A program made the position numbers and the translations under genes. From JAJKJG01 sp036556825 (GTDB taxonomy: Bacteria > Pseudomonadota > Alphaproteobacteria > Rhizobiales > Beijerinckiaceae), in the NCBI GenBank assembly GCA_036556825.1, contig DATBIR010000056.1:14856-78855 (forward strand): a DNA stretch of 64,000 bases, in the 5' to 3' direction. How positions within the stretch are numbered: the first letter of the stretch is position 1; each line of letters opens with the position of its first letter. Shown here in pieces: positions 18,481 through 27,665 of this stretch. The notes beneath the pieces are model-generated. The model did not search any database. It was given only the letters and a program-made list of their open reading frames with translations, and had not been told where the DNA came from.

Positions 18481-19530
18481 ATGACGTTTCAGATCGATAG
18501 GCGGCTGCTGGGCCGGCTCGGGTTTTATGCGCTCGCGCTCGGTGCCGCGGTGGCGGCAACACCGGCCCGGGCCCAGGGCCAGCTCGTGCTCTACTGCGCC
18601 GTCAACGAGGAATGGTGCCGCGCCGCCGTGACGGCCTTCGAGCGCGATACCGGCATCAAAGTGGCGATGACGCGCAAAAGCTCGGGCGAGGTCTACGCAC
18701 AGATCAAGGCCGAAGCCGCGAACCCGCGTGGCGACATCTGGTGGGGCGGGAGCGGCGACCCGCACATGCAAGCAGCCGAGGAAGGCCTCACGCTCGAATA
18801 CAAATCGCCGAACATGGGCGCCCTGCAGGACTGGGCCGTACGGCAATGGGAGCAGTCCAAGAACCGCGCCGTCGGCATCTACTCGGGCGCCCTCGGCTTC
18901 GGCTACAACACCAAGGAGCTTGCCGCGAAGAAACTCAACGAGCCGAAATGCTGGGCCGACCTCCTGGACGCGAAGCTGAGGGACGAGGTGCAGGTCGCCG
19001 ACCCAAACTCGTCGGGCACCGCCTATACGCTGCTGGCGACGGTCGTCCAGCTGATGGGCGAGGACAAGGGCTTTGATTACCTCAAGGCCCTGCACAAGAA
19101 CATCAACCAGTACACCAAATCGGGCGCAGCTCCCGCCAAGGCTACGGCCCTCGGCGAGACAGCGGTGGGCATCACCTTCATGCACGACATGATCACCATG
19201 GTGGTCGACGGCGCCCCCGTGAAGGTGGTCGCCCCGTGCGAGGGCACCGGATACGAGATCGGCTCGATGTCGATCATCAAGGGCGCGCGCAACCTCGACA
19301 ATGCGAAGAAGTGGTACGATTGGGCGCTCACGCCGGCGGCGCAGGCCCTCGGCGGCGAGACGAAGCAGTACCAGGTCCCATCCAACAAGAGCACGACGGT
19401 GCCGCCGCAGGCGCCGAAGCTCCAGGACATCAAGCTGATCAATTTCGATTTTGCGAAATACGGCTCTTCCGACGAGCGCCGCCGTCTGCTCTCGAAATGG
19501 GACCGGGAGGTCAAGAGCCTGCCCAAGTAG
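18481..19530 (+). CDS. ABC transporter periplasmic binding protein (Fbp/Afu class)
   Basis: The protein has 349 residues. A signal peptide of about 31 residues ends in TPARAQ. The mature protein begins GQLVLYCAVNEEWCRAAVTAFERDTGIKV, typical of the iron/spermidine/sugar-phosphate class, followed by the AEAANPRGDIWWGGSGDPH motif and NTKELAAKK. GGAGGAG lies 7-12 nt before ATG 18481. It precedes a two-domain permease and an ATPase, the gene order of AfuABC and FbpABC. Because it sits behind iolG and an inositol-monophosphatase-family gene, a phosphorylated inositol is a more likely ligand than iron; this is inference. Confidence 0.9.
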   Translation: MTFQIDRRLLGRLGFYALALGAAVAATPARAQGQLVLYCAVNEEWCRAAVTAFERDTGIKVAMTRKSSGEVYAQIKAEAANPRGDIWWGGSGDPHMQAAEEGLTLEYKSPNMGALQDWAVRQWEQSKNRAVGIYSGALGFGYNTKELAAKKLNEPKCWADLLDAKLRDEVQVADPNSSGTAYTLLATVVQLMGEDKGFDYLKALHKNINQYTKSGAAPAKATALGETAVGITFMHDMITMVVDGAPVKVVAPCEGTGYEIGSMSIIKGARNLDNAKKWYDWALTPAAQALGGETKQYQVPSNKSTTVPPQAPKLQDIKLINFDFAKYGSSDERRRLLSKWDREVKSLPK

Positions 19531-19542
19531 GGAACGGATCGG

Positions 19543-21795
19543 GTGAGCAGCAATGCAGCAGCAGGTCGTCCACTCACCCGGTCTGCTGCCGCGGACTCGG
19601 CCTATTCCGCAAGCGGGAAAGGCGTTCGCCGCGGCGCGCAGATGTGGCTGGCGCTCGCGTGGCTCGGTTATGCAATCCTGCCCTGGTATCTCGGCGCCGG
19701 GCCGTCCTTCGTCGCGGGCAGCGCCCTTGCGCTCGGTGTCTCCGGCGAAGGCTGGTGGCTTCTGCCGATTCTCGCAGCGCTTGTCGCGGCGAGCCGTCCG
19801 CTGGCGGGCGGTCTCGATCGTTACGACACGGGCAAGTGGCTGACCGCGGCCGGCATCGCCGGTCTCGCGCTGATCATGCTTCAGGGCTTCGCGATCGGGC
19901 TCAACGGCTGGAACGGCGCCTGGCTGTTGGCGTTGTTCGGCGGGCCCGGCCCGCGCCAGGGCGGGATGGGCTTCGGTGCGGCGCTCACCTCCCTCGCCTT
20001 CCTGATCCTGCTGTGCCACGGCCTTGCGATGCGCGGCTGGTGCCGGGGCGACGCCTTCGTGGTGTCGTCGATCGGCATCGTGGTCGCGCTGATCGCAACG
20101 TTCGTGTTCTTCCCGATCAGCACCATCCTGGCGAGCGCGCTGGAAGACAATGCCGGCGCCTTCGCGCCCGCGGAATTCATCGCGAAATTCTTCGATCGTT
20201 CGATCTGGGGCCTCGATTGCCTGACCGCGGGGCTGCGCTGCGGCGTCGCCTGGAATACCCTATTCCTCGCCACGCTGGTCGGGCTCGGGACGACGGCGCT
20301 CGGGCTCGCATTCGCACTGATCGCCACGCGCACCGCCTTCCGCTTCAAGCGTGTCCTGCGCGTGCTCACGGTGTTGCCGATCATCACGCCGCCGTTCGTG
20401 ATCGGTCTCGCGCTGATCCTGCTGTTCGGCCGGTCAGGGGCACTCTCCGCGGTGCTTTACGACTGGTTCGGCGTGCCGCGCTCGCGCTGGATCTATGGCC
20501 TGCCGGGAATCCTGATCGCGCAACTGCTCGCCTTCACGCCGATCGCCTTCCTGGTGCTGATCGGGGTGGTCCAGGGTATCAGTCCATCCCTTGAAGAGGC
20601 CGCGCAGACGCTGCGGGCGAAAGGCTGGACCACCTTCAGGACGGTCTCGCTGCCGCTGATGCGCCCCGGGCTGGCCAATGCATTCCTGCTCGGCTTCGTC
20701 GAGAGCATGGCGGATTTCGGCAATCCGCTCGTGCTCGGCGGCAACTACGAGGTGCTCTCGACCAAGATCTTCTTCGCGGTGGTCGGCGCGGCGCATGATC
20801 AGGGTCGCGCGGCGGTGCTTTCCATCATCCTGCTGGGTTTCACGTTGGCGGCGTTCTGGGTGCAGTATGCCTGGCTCGGCAAACGCGTCTATACGACCGT
20901 AACCGGCAAGGGTGATTCAGGCCTGCACCTGCCGCTGCCACGGAGTCTTGCATGGCTCTGTTACGCGACGGCGATTCCGTGGGCGATCTTCACCCTCGTC
21001 GCCTATGCGATCATCCTCGTCGGCGGCTTCGTGCGCTCCATGGGCCGGGACTATACGCCGACCTTGGACCATTTCCTGACCGGCTTCCGCATCGAGACGA
21101 CGCCGCGCGGCCTGTTCTTTTCGGGCTCCGCCTGGGACTCGTTCCTTGCCACGCTCGAGGTCGCGGCTATGGCGGCGCCGCTCACCGCCGCGATCGGCAT
21201 CGTCACCGCCTACCTGCTCACGCGCCAGCGCTTCGCGGGCCAGAAGGTGTTCGAGTTCGGGACGATGCTGAGCTTCGCCATCCCGGGCACGGTCGTGGGC
21301 GTAAGCTACATCCTCGCTTTCAACGTGCCGCCGGTCGAGATCACCGGCACCGCCTTCATCCTCGTCATGTGCTTCGTGTTTCGGAACATGCCGGTGGCGG
21401 TACGCTCGGGTATCGCCACCATGAGCCAGATCGACAAGAGCCTTGACGAGGCCTCCCTCACCTTGGGCGCGCGCTCGTTCACGACGCTTCGCCGCGTCGT
21501 GCTGCCGTTGCTGCGGCCGGCGATCGTGGCGGCGCTCGTCTACAGCTTCGTGCGCGCCATGACGGCGGTGAGCGCCGTGATCTTCCTCGTTTCGGCCGAA
21601 TACAACATGGCCACGACCTATATCGTAGGCCGCGTCGAATCGGGCGAGTTCGGTCTCGCCATCGCCTATTCCTCGGTGCTGATCGTGGTGATGCTGCTGG
21701 CAATCCTGCTGATCCAGATGCTGGTTGGCGAACGCCGCCTCGGCCGGCGCGCGGCGGTGGTCGCCCCGGTTCCGGCCGTGCAGGCAGCGGGGTGA
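19543..21795 (+). CDS. Two-domain ABC transporter permease (AfuB/FbpB type)
   Basis: The protein has 750 residues with a GTG start at 19543, 12 nt after the binding-protein stop. It carries two fused permease domains, each with an EAA-type loop (SLEEAAQTLRAKGWTTFRTVSLP and SLDEASLTLGARSFTTLRRVVLP). About 14 or more membrane helices are present. The N-terminal 200 residues form an additional helical region that makes it longer than typical FbpB/AfuB (about 520-700). It forms the inner-membrane channel for the binding protein and ATPase on either side. The fused architecture supports the Afu/Fbp class rather than the usual sugar (CUT) class. Confidence 0.92.
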   Translation: MSSNAAAGRPLTRSAAADSAYSASGKGVRRGAQMWLALAWLGYAILPWYLGAGPSFVAGSALALGVSGEGWWLLPILAALVAASRPLAGGLDRYDTGKWLTAAGIAGLALIMLQGFAIGLNGWNGAWLLALFGGPGPRQGGMGFGAALTSLAFLILLCHGLAMRGWCRGDAFVVSSIGIVVALIATFVFFPISTILASALEDNAGAFAPAEFIAKFFDRSIWGLDCLTAGLRCGVAWNTLFLATLVGLGTTALGLAFALIATRTAFRFKRVLRVLTVLPIITPPFVIGLALILLFGRSGALSAVLYDWFGVPRSRWIYGLPGILIAQLLAFTPIAFLVLIGVVQGISPSLEEAAQTLRAKGWTTFRTVSLPLMRPGLANAFLLGFVESMADFGNPLVLGGNYEVLSTKIFFAVVGAAHDQGRAAVLSIILLGFTLAAFWVQYAWLGKRVYTTVTGKGDSGLHLPLPRSLAWLCYATAIPWAIFTLVAYAIILVGGFVRSMGRDYTPTLDHFLTGFRIETTPRGLFFSGSAWDSFLATLEVAAMAAPLTAAIGIVTAYLLTRQRFAGQKVFEFGTMLSFAIPGTVVGVSYILAFNVPPVEITGTAFILVMCFVFRNMPVAVRSGIATMSQIDKSLDEASLTLGARSFTTLRRVVLPLLRPAIVAALVYSFVRAMTAVSAVIFLVSAEYNMATTYIVGRVESGEFGLAIAYSSVLIVVMLLAILLIQMLVGERRLGRRAAVVAPVPAVQAAG

Positions 21796-21800
21796 CGGTC

Positions 21801-22898
21801 ATGGACAGGCACGGGCCGGCATCGGTCGAGTTCAAGTCGGTCACCAAGCGTTACGGCACAGTTACGGCCGTCGACGACGTCTCGTTCGCGATCGAGCCCG
21901 GCACGCTGGTGACGCTGCTCGGCCCCTCGGGTTGCGGCAAGACGACGACGTTGCGCCTGATCGCCGGACTCGAGATGGCGAGCGACGGCCGCATCCTGAT
22001 CGGCGACGAGGACGTGACCTATCGCTCGGCGAGCGAACGCGACGTCAGCATGGTGTTCCAGTCGTACGCGCTGTTCCCGCACATGTCCGTGCTCGAGAAC
22101 GTCGCCTATGGGCCGAGCGTGCAAGGGGCATCGAAGAAGGAAGCCCGGATGCGGGCGCTGGAGAAGCTGGAGCTGGTCGGCCTCAGCGGCCTGGAAAAGC
22201 GCTCCCCGTCCGAGCTCTCCGGCGGGCAGCAGCAGCGCGTCGCAGTCGCCCGCGCGCTCGTGCTTGAGCCGCAGGTTCTGCTCTTCGACGAGCCGCTCTC
22301 GAACCTCGACGCCAAGCTGCGCCGGCGCGTGCGCGACGACATTCGCGAGCTCCAGCAACGGCTCAATCTGACGGTCGCCTACGTCACGCATGATCAGGAA
22401 GAAGCGCTCGCCATTTCCGACCGCATCATCGTCATGTCGAATGCTCGCGTCGCCCAGACCGGTACCCCGCGCGAGCTCTACGAGCAGCCGGCGAGCGTCT
22501 TCGTCGCGGATTTCATCGGCGACGCCAACCTGGTCGATGCGGAAGTGATCGCCGAACGCGGCTTCATGGCCTCGGTGCGCCTCGGCGGCGTCGAGATGGA
22601 ACTGCCGCAGCGCGGCACCGGCCAGGGTGCTGTCAAGCTCGCGGTCAAGCCGGACGCCATTCTGGTGCATACGGCCGACCCCGGCGGACCGTCCATGCCG
22701 GGCAAGATCGTGCGCGCCGCCTATCTCGGCCGGCACATCGAATACTGGCTGTCGAGCCCGCTCGGCGAGTTGTTCGTGGTCGACCGCGGCCGGCGCGAAC
22801 CGCTAAAGCCGGGAACCGAGATCTGGACCAGCTTCTCCAATCGCGACATCACCATCGTGCGCCTGGATGCAGGCCGGAAGGGCTCGCCGGGCCAATGA
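21801..22898 (+). CDS. ABC transporter ATP-binding protein (Afu/Fbp/Pot type)
   Basis: The protein has 365 residues from ATG 21801; a GTG at 21792 overlaps the permease stop and would add three residues. Walker A GPSGCGKTT (41-49), Q-loop FQSYALFPH, signature LSGGQQQRVAVARAL, Walker B VLLFDEPLSNLDAKLRRR, and H-loop YVTHDQEEAL are all intact. A C-terminal TOBE_2 domain (about 250-360) follows. It energises the importer of 18481-21795. It ends the rightward iol-linked operon. Confidence 0.93.
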   Translation: MDRHGPASVEFKSVTKRYGTVTAVDDVSFAIEPGTLVTLLGPSGCGKTTTLRLIAGLEMASDGRILIGDEDVTYRSASERDVSMVFQSYALFPHMSVLENVAYGPSVQGASKKEARMRALEKLELVGLSGLEKRSPSELSGGQQQRVAVARALVLEPQVLLFDEPLSNLDAKLRRRVRDDIRELQQRLNLTVAYVTHDQEEALAISDRIIVMSNARVAQTGTPRELYEQPASVFVADFIGDANLVDAEVIAERGFMASVRLGGVEMELPQRGTGQGAVKLAVKPDAILVHTADPGGPSMPGKIVRAAYLGRHIEYWLSSPLGELFVVDRGRREPLKPGTEIWTSFSNRDITIVRLDAGRKGSPGQ

Positions 22899-23157
22899 TT
22901 TTGCCATTTTCTTGGCGACCGCTTCCGCAAGCTCTCCGACGCCTTGCGCAAGAGCACGGGAGCACTGTCGCGCCACCGCGTTAGCAGAAGCTCTCGCAAA
23001 GGAGCGACCGATGGCGCGTCATCGGCAGGATGGGCGAAGGCCTCGCGCGCGAGTTCCGCTTGCACATATGGGGCAAGGCCCCCATCATCTCGCCCCAGTC
23101 GCCATCGCCCTCGACATTCCGTGGCTGGCGGTGCGTAACGAACACTGACGGACATCG

Positions 23158-24168
23158 ATGTCATTCAAGACAGGCCGGCGCCATGGCGCCGGATTGACAT
23201 TGCGATACGCATTCGTCGCCGTGCTCGTCGCCTTTGCAAGCGCCATGTCGGCAATGGCTTCCGCGAAATTGCTCACACACTACGAAAAGTTTCGGGCGGT
23301 CGAGGGACTGTTCGATGCGTCTGGAGCCCTGCAGTTGCCCGACGGGCGGATCATGATCGTCCAGGACACCCGGTCGGCGCCGATCGTGCTCCTTCGGTCC
23401 GATGAAGAGCTTCTGGTCGCCGAGCCATGGACGCGCGAAACGATCGCCACTCGCTCGGGAGGCGTCATCGAGGGACTTTCCGATCTCGAAGAGGGCGCGC
23501 TCTCCGACGGTTTCGTCTACGCACTCGCTTCACAGGGCAAGCCAGGCGCCGATAGCTTCGCGCGGTTCCGGATCAAGGATGACCGCATGACGGAGGCTTC
23601 GGTCTTCACCGGACTGAAAGGCGCCATCCGAGCGAGGCACCCTGCGCTCGAACGCGCCGCCACTGCCGGCAGCGACCCGGGCTTCAACCTCGAAGGCTTC
23701 ACGTTCGACCGCAACGGCGCGCGTGCGCTGCTCGGCTTTCGCGCGCCTTCCCTCGATGGCAAGGCAGCGGTCGTCGCGCTCGACAATCCGGCGGAGCTCT
23801 TCAAGCCAGGCGCCGTCCCGCGGATCGGCAGTCTCACGCTGCTCGATCTCGATGGGGACGGCATCCGCGGCATGGCCTGGCTTGCCAAGATCAACGGTTA
23901 CCTGATCGCCGGACGGCGTGAGAAGGAGTCTGCGGCGGGCGGCAAGCGGCCCTTCCGCCTTTGGTTCTGGACCGGCGACGCGAAGACGAAGCCGCGCGCC
24001 GTCGCCATAGAAGGCCTCCGGTCCATGGGGCGCCTCGAAGGCATCGCGCATGTCGTGATCAACGGTGAGGAACGCATCCTTCTGGTCAGCGACGAAGGTG
24101 ACCGCGAATACGGCACGCCGTCCGAGGTTGCCTTGATCGCCTACGAGCGGCTGCGGATTGCGCCATAA
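23158..24168 (+). CDS. Secreted DUF3616 protein
   Basis: The protein has 336 residues. The N-terminus has a basic stretch then hydrophobic YAFVAVLVAFASAMSAMASA, a signal peptide. The mature part shows repeated blade-like segments (DASGALQLPDGRIMIVQD, LSDLEEGALSDGFVYALAS, GFNLEGFTFDRNG, SLTLLDLDGDGIRGMAWL, YLIAGRREK, GRLEGIAHVVINGEERILLVSDEGD). That is the pattern of DUF3616, a beta-propeller-like family. Its function is unknown; periplasmic location is inferred. The 259-nt region before it (22899-23157) shows no supported gene. Confidence 0.75.
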   Translation: MSFKTGRRHGAGLTLRYAFVAVLVAFASAMSAMASAKLLTHYEKFRAVEGLFDASGALQLPDGRIMIVQDTRSAPIVLLRSDEELLVAEPWTRETIATRSGGVIEGLSDLEEGALSDGFVYALASQGKPGADSFARFRIKDDRMTEASVFTGLKGAIRARHPALERAATAGSDPGFNLEGFTFDRNGARALLGFRAPSLDGKAAVVALDNPAELFKPGAVPRIGSLTLLDLDGDGIRGMAWLAKINGYLIAGRREKESAAGGKRPFRLWFWTGDAKTKPRAVAIEGLRSMGRLEGIAHVVINGEERILLVSDEGDREYGTPSEVALIAYERLRIAP

Positions 24169-24240
24169 CCTCCATCCTCGTGATCCGGGGTAGAAGCCTC
24201 GCACAAGACCGTGTCCGGCTACGCAGCAAGGATATGCGGC

Positions 24241-24582
24241 TCAAAGAGAGTCGGAGTGGGACCGATGCGACGTGGAGCGACCGCGCTCGAGGGCGCGCCC
24301 TTCGGATTGAACCGCCGTCTCGCGCTTCAGCTCGCCGGCGGTTACCGGCTCACCGCCATACATCCAGGTCCCAAGCGCGACGCAGAGCAGCACCAGAAAG
24401 GTCATGGTGGCTATGGCGGAAACAACGGCGGCGTTGGTCGTGTTCGAACGAGCCGTCAAAGTGAGGAGGGCACTCGATAGGGCCAGGACCTCTGCCTTGT
24501 CCCGTTCCCGTCTCGACAGGTCGAGGGGAACCAGCGCCCTCCGCCACTTTGCCGTGTTGATGTCTTCAGGGCCCTGACGCAT
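24241..24582 (-). CDS. Small single-pass membrane protein, unknown function
   Basis: The protein has 113 residues from ATG 24582. A soluble N-terminus (QGPEDINTAKWRRALVPLD) precedes a region rich in Ala/Thr and one membrane helix (AVVSAIATMTFLVLLCVALGTWM, about 60-80). The basic/Ser tail (RGRSTSHRSHSDSL) is low-complexity. The frame extends further upstream, but that part is Arg-rich and improbable. No family is recognised. Confidence 0.4.
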   Translation of the reverse strand: MRQGPEDINTAKWRRALVPLDLSRRERDKAEVLALSSALLTLTARSNTTNAAVVSAIATMTFLVLLCVALGTWMYGGEPVTAGELKRETAVQSEGRALERGRSTSHRSHSDSL

Positions 24583-24854
24583 TACAATTCCGTGCCCGCG
24601 AGCGCCGGGTGCTAACCCGTTGCGCTCCATCCACAAAATTGTGGATACCTGACGAGCCCCAACTTGACAAGCTCGACGCGCCGGCTGCCCCGTGCGATTC
24701 GCGGCCGCCCGGCGCCCGCCTGGCCGCGCGGCATTCCGCTTCAATCGTCTTTGAGGGCACGGAGGTCATAGGCGTAAAGGTCGCCACCACCGAGATCAGG
24801 TGCCCGCAGCCTGTCGACGGATCACGATCGAGGCCTCGGGACGGGCAAGCGCGG

Positions 24855-25904
24855 TCACCAGTTCAAGCGGACGCCGGCATGGCCCTGATGCAAAGCCGCA
24901 TTCGAGCGGAACTCGCCGGTGTAGCCGGCGAACAGCTGCAGGTCGCCGCGCTTCCAGCCGGTCAGCTCGACGGCAATCACCGCCCCGTCGCGGCCCGGCT
25001 CGGGCTCGCCGATGATGGCCGGGGCGCCTAACAGGAAAGCCGGCACGGCGGAGGCCGGGTTCGAGATGTAATGCGACCACGCCACACGCATCTCCGGCCG
25101 CACCATCCAGCCACCGGCGCTCACGTCGACGCCGGCCGCAAGCCCGACATTTCCGCTCGTGCGCTCGAAGGTCTTTGATGGGAATTCCAAACCGGCGCCC
25201 GATGCGCCGGCCTCGGTGTAGCTGCGCCGGTCGTGGCTGATATAGGCCAGGGACACGAATGGCTTGACGAACGCTTCGCCCATCGAGGTTGCGGACCGGA
25301 GCCGGTAGCCGGCACCGGCCAGCCCGCTGACGCCAGGGGCCCGCACATCGCCCCGCAGCGGCACGGCTGCGCCGTCGAGGACGCGGGTGCTCTCGACCTC
25401 GGCCCAGTGGTTGCCCAAAAACCCGTCCAGCTCCCAGCCGTCGAACGGCGACCACGCCGCGTAGGCTCCGCTGGAGACGATGCTCGCTTTGCTGCGTGCG
25501 TCACCGCCCAAGGTGTCGTCGCGGGCGACACCGACCGTGATGCCGACCAGGAGCGTGGGGTCGACAACCTGCTCAATGCCCACTGCGCTCCCGCCCCCCT
25601 TTCCGGTGGCAGCCGCGCTGCGTCCCTCGGCGCCCGTGCGCGAGCCATAGCCGTACCCGGTGCTCCACGCCCGCGTTGCGTGCGACGCGGCGGCGGCCGC
25701 GCCAGCAGGCTCGGAAACCGTGCCGCTGCGGGCGTTGTCAAGCCGGGAATCGATGATGTCGAGGAGAACGGAGGAAGCCCTGCCAATACTTGCGTCGGAC
25801 GCGTCGGCAGCCGTCGCTGCCAGCGAGACGGCCGCTGCAACGAGAAGCGGGAATTGCACGCGCAACGCGCGCTCTGAAGAGGCGCGCCTGGAGACTGCCG
25901 ACAT
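24855..25904 (-). CDS. Autotransporter-type outer-membrane beta-barrel protein without passenger
   Basis: The protein has 349 residues. A Sec signal (LLVAAAVSLAATAADA) is followed by a short segment of about 50 residues and then an about 270-residue barrel. Amphipathic strands alternate with Gly-rich turns (WSTGYGYGSRTG, VGITVGVARDD, LDGFLGNHWAEVESTRVL, SGLAGAGYRLRS, LQLFAGYTGEFRSN, HQGHAGVRLNW). It ends with a Trp, like autotransporter translocators. There is no passenger long enough to be a surface effector. It may be a stand-alone barrel or the degenerate C-terminal part of an autotransporter. Confidence 0.72.
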   Translation of the reverse strand: MSAVSRRASSERALRVQFPLLVAAAVSLAATAADASDASIGRASSVLLDIIDSRLDNARSGTVSEPAGAAAAASHATRAWSTGYGYGSRTGAEGRSAAATGKGGGSAVGIEQVVDPTLLVGITVGVARDDTLGGDARSKASIVSSGAYAAWSPFDGWELDGFLGNHWAEVESTRVLDGAAVPLRGDVRAPGVSGLAGAGYRLRSATSMGEAFVKPFVSLAYISHDRRSYTEAGASGAGLEFPSKTFERTSGNVGLAAGVDVSAGGWMVRPEMRVAWSHYISNPASAVPAFLLGAPAIIGEPEPGRDGAVIAVELTGWKRGDLQLFAGYTGEFRSNAALHQGHAGVRLNW

Positions 25905-26071
25905 CGTAAACTCGCGATCGACTCTCCTCAGCCCTCGTCCGAGCCAGATGTCCGCCGGGGCCAGGCGCCTCCACGAGTAACGGGGTTATGGTTAGGGAAG
26001 CATTAAGCGCACGGCGTGCAGCAACGATTGTTGGTGGTCAGAGGCCTGTTGCCGGCCATCGCGCGTGATCC

Positions 26072-26530
26072 CTAATGATGCTCGTGGTGATGGCCGCGTT
26101 CGTGGTAATCATGGTCGTGCCCATGATCGTGGTCATGATCGTGGCTATCATCATGATCATGGTCGTGGCCGTGGTGGTCTGGCTCGATCTGCTCGGCTTC
26201 CGCATAGCCATGCATGAGCGCCTCCATCACCTTGCGCAACGGATCTTCCTGCAACGAGACATGCGCGGCGAGAAAGCCTGCCAGACGGGCGAAGACGAGA
26301 GGCTGCGCTGCCAGCAGCCGGTAGGCGTCGCCGTCCTCGCACTGCTCGCTGTCACGGGCGCAGCGCGCCAAGGCATCGGTAAAAAGCCGGTCCATGTAGG
26401 CGTTGAGGTCCTTGACGGAAGGCCGCGCATCCGCCGTGTTGCGGCCGCGCAGCAGCTCGCGCGCGTGCAGGCGGAAGCGACCGTAAAGCTGCTCCTCGAA
26501 CCGTTGTTCCTCTTCGAGATCACCGCACAT
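26072..26530 (-). CDS. Small protein with His/Asp-rich metal-binding tail
   Basis: The protein has 152 residues from ATG 26530, chosen because AGGAGG lies about 6 nt upstream. The N-terminal part (about 115 residues) is helical and charged (LEEEQRFEEQLYGRFRLHARELLRGRN, DLNAYMDRLFTDALARC). The last 34 residues carry about 17 His in HD/HG repeats, a typical Ni/Co/Zn buffer. No known domain was recognised; the body is reminiscent of CowN-like or small nitrogen-fixation accessory helical proteins, but this is weak. The nearby EutA-like protein at 34219 also ends in poly-His. Confidence 0.7.
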   Translation of the reverse strand: MCGDLEEEQRFEEQLYGRFRLHARELLRGRNTADARPSVKDLNAYMDRLFTDALARCARDSEQCEDGDAYRLLAAQPLVFARLAGFLAAHVSLQEDPLRKVMEALMHGYAEAEQIEPDHHGHDHDHDDSHDHDHDHGHDHDYHERGHHHEHH

Positions 26531-26724
26531 TCCATCCTCCTGGGCTCTGCCCAAAGCTTCACCGGCTTTTATCGGCACCATGGCAGCAGCCGCAAGCTTC
26601 CGGCGCGGGCCGCCATGCCCATCCCGGGTTTAGCCGCCGGAGCGTTTGTCTTAGCGGCGAATGGCTTTACATGTGTTTGGCGGTGGATTTCGCCGGCAAA
26701 CCGGAGGCTTGAAGGGGAAGTTTG

Positions 26725-27369
26725 ATGGCAAAGGTTTCACGTCTCGATGAGCGCCTGAGCGCGGGCCGGACAGGGCTCGTCCTGTTCGATGCGCTGCATG
26801 GGTATCTCCATCCGAAGGACCCGCAGAAGATGCGCTTCCTGGAAGAGCGCCGGATCCTCGCCAACCTGCAGAGCCTCCTGACAGGCGCCCGGCGCGTCGG
26901 GATGACGGCCTTCTATCCGGCCGGCGCGCATGCGCCCGACGGGTCCGACACGGTGGCGCGGCTGACCGACACGGATATGGACCTGAAGCCGGGCGGCGGC
27001 GCCGAGAAGCCGATCAAGCCTCGCTTCCACCGCGCGAGCGAGGACGCCAACATTGCAGCCGAGCTCGCTCCTGCCGAGGGCGACGTGCTCGTGCCGAAGC
27101 AACGCTGGAATGCGTTCTTCCAGACCAATCTCGACCTCCAGCTGCGGGCGCGCGGGATCGACACGATCGTGCTGGCCGGCGGCTCGACGGATGTCGGGAT
27201 CGCCAGCACTGCATTCGCGGCGCGCGACCTCGATTACGGCCTGGTCATCGTGCGAGACGCCTGCTTCTCGATGCGCGGCAACAACAACGAGTTCTTCATG
27301 GACCGCGTGTTCCCGCGCATGGCGCGGGTCCGGACGGTCGAAGAGACGCTCGCTCTCATGAGGGCCTAA
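26725..27369 (+). CDS. Isochorismatase-fold protein lacking the nucleophile Cys
   Basis: The protein has 214 residues from ATG 26725. It has the isochorismatase-like fold: D22 (VLFDALHGYLHP), K125 (VPKQRWNAFFQTNLD) and the segment VLAGGSTDVGIASTAFAARDLDY. In cysteine-hydrolase members that last motif carries a nucleophilic Cys (NVCVESTA); here the position is G158. The D and K of the triad remain. Thus it cannot be a Cys-dependent amidase such as nicotinamidase. A vinyl-ether hydrolase (isochorismatase proper) chemistry or a non-enzymatic role is possible. The gene is isolated, followed by a repeat-rich region. Confidence 0.8.
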   Translation: MAKVSRLDERLSAGRTGLVLFDALHGYLHPKDPQKMRFLEERRILANLQSLLTGARRVGMTAFYPAGAHAPDGSDTVARLTDTDMDLKPGGGAEKPIKPRFHRASEDANIAAELAPAEGDVLVPKQRWNAFFQTNLDLQLRARGIDTIVLAGGSTDVGIASTAFAARDLDYGLVIVRDACFSMRGNNNEFFMDRVFPRMARVRTVEETLALMRA

Positions 27370-27370
27370 A

Positions 27371-27412
27371 GCATTTTCCGGCGAAGTGGGTTCGCTTCGC
27401 CGAAGAAAATGC
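27371..27412. repeat. Long imperfect hairpin downstream of 26725-27369
   Basis: gcattttc-cggcgaag ... cttcgccg-aa-gaaaatgc pairs two 8-bp arms with a 2-nt bulge. It begins 2 nt after the stop at 27369 and may terminate that gene. The cggcgaag core is shared with the dispersed repeat family described at 27461. Confidence 0.6.
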
Positions 27413-27460
27413 GTCTCTACGAAAGCTGGAGCCGGTTCTACGTGAGTGGAAACGGCTCTA

Positions 27461-27580
27461 GAGCAGGATCGCTTTGGATTGAATCGATCCCGCTCTTCTT
27501 CTCCTAGAATCGCATGATCCCGGATCAAGTCCGGGACAAGCCTTTTTCGGCGAAGTGGTCCGCACTTCCCGCCACACTCT
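27461..27580. repeat. Dispersed intergenic palindromic repeat, copy 1
   Basis: It has an inverted pair gagcaggatc...gatcccgctc, then gaatcgcatgatcccggatc... with an inner palindrome ccggatcaagtccgg and the tail ttttttcggcgaag-like. A run of 49 nt (gaatcgcatg through tcggcgaag) is identical to the copy at 57857. This is a short interspersed repeat typical of Bradyrhizobium-like genomes. It fills most of the 296-nt gap with the hairpin at 27371; nothing else was seen there. Confidence 0.75.
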
Positions 27581-27665
27581 AAAGCAAGAGCCGAAGCCAC
27601 GCGCGTGGTTCGGCTCTTGTCTAACGCGCGCACTGCCCGGCAGCGGTCCGCAACGTCGCGCCGGC

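Noticed and set aside
18481..22898. Iron (FbpABC) importer
   Set aside because: The architecture fits, but the operon begins with iolG and an inositol-monophosphatase-family gene, and no siderophore, fur or iron gene is near. Kept only as an alternative.
26075..26220. Simple-sequence repeat (catgatcatggtcgtgg-like)
   Set aside because: It encodes the His/Asp tail of the 26072-26530 protein; no separate microsatellite function needs to be invoked.
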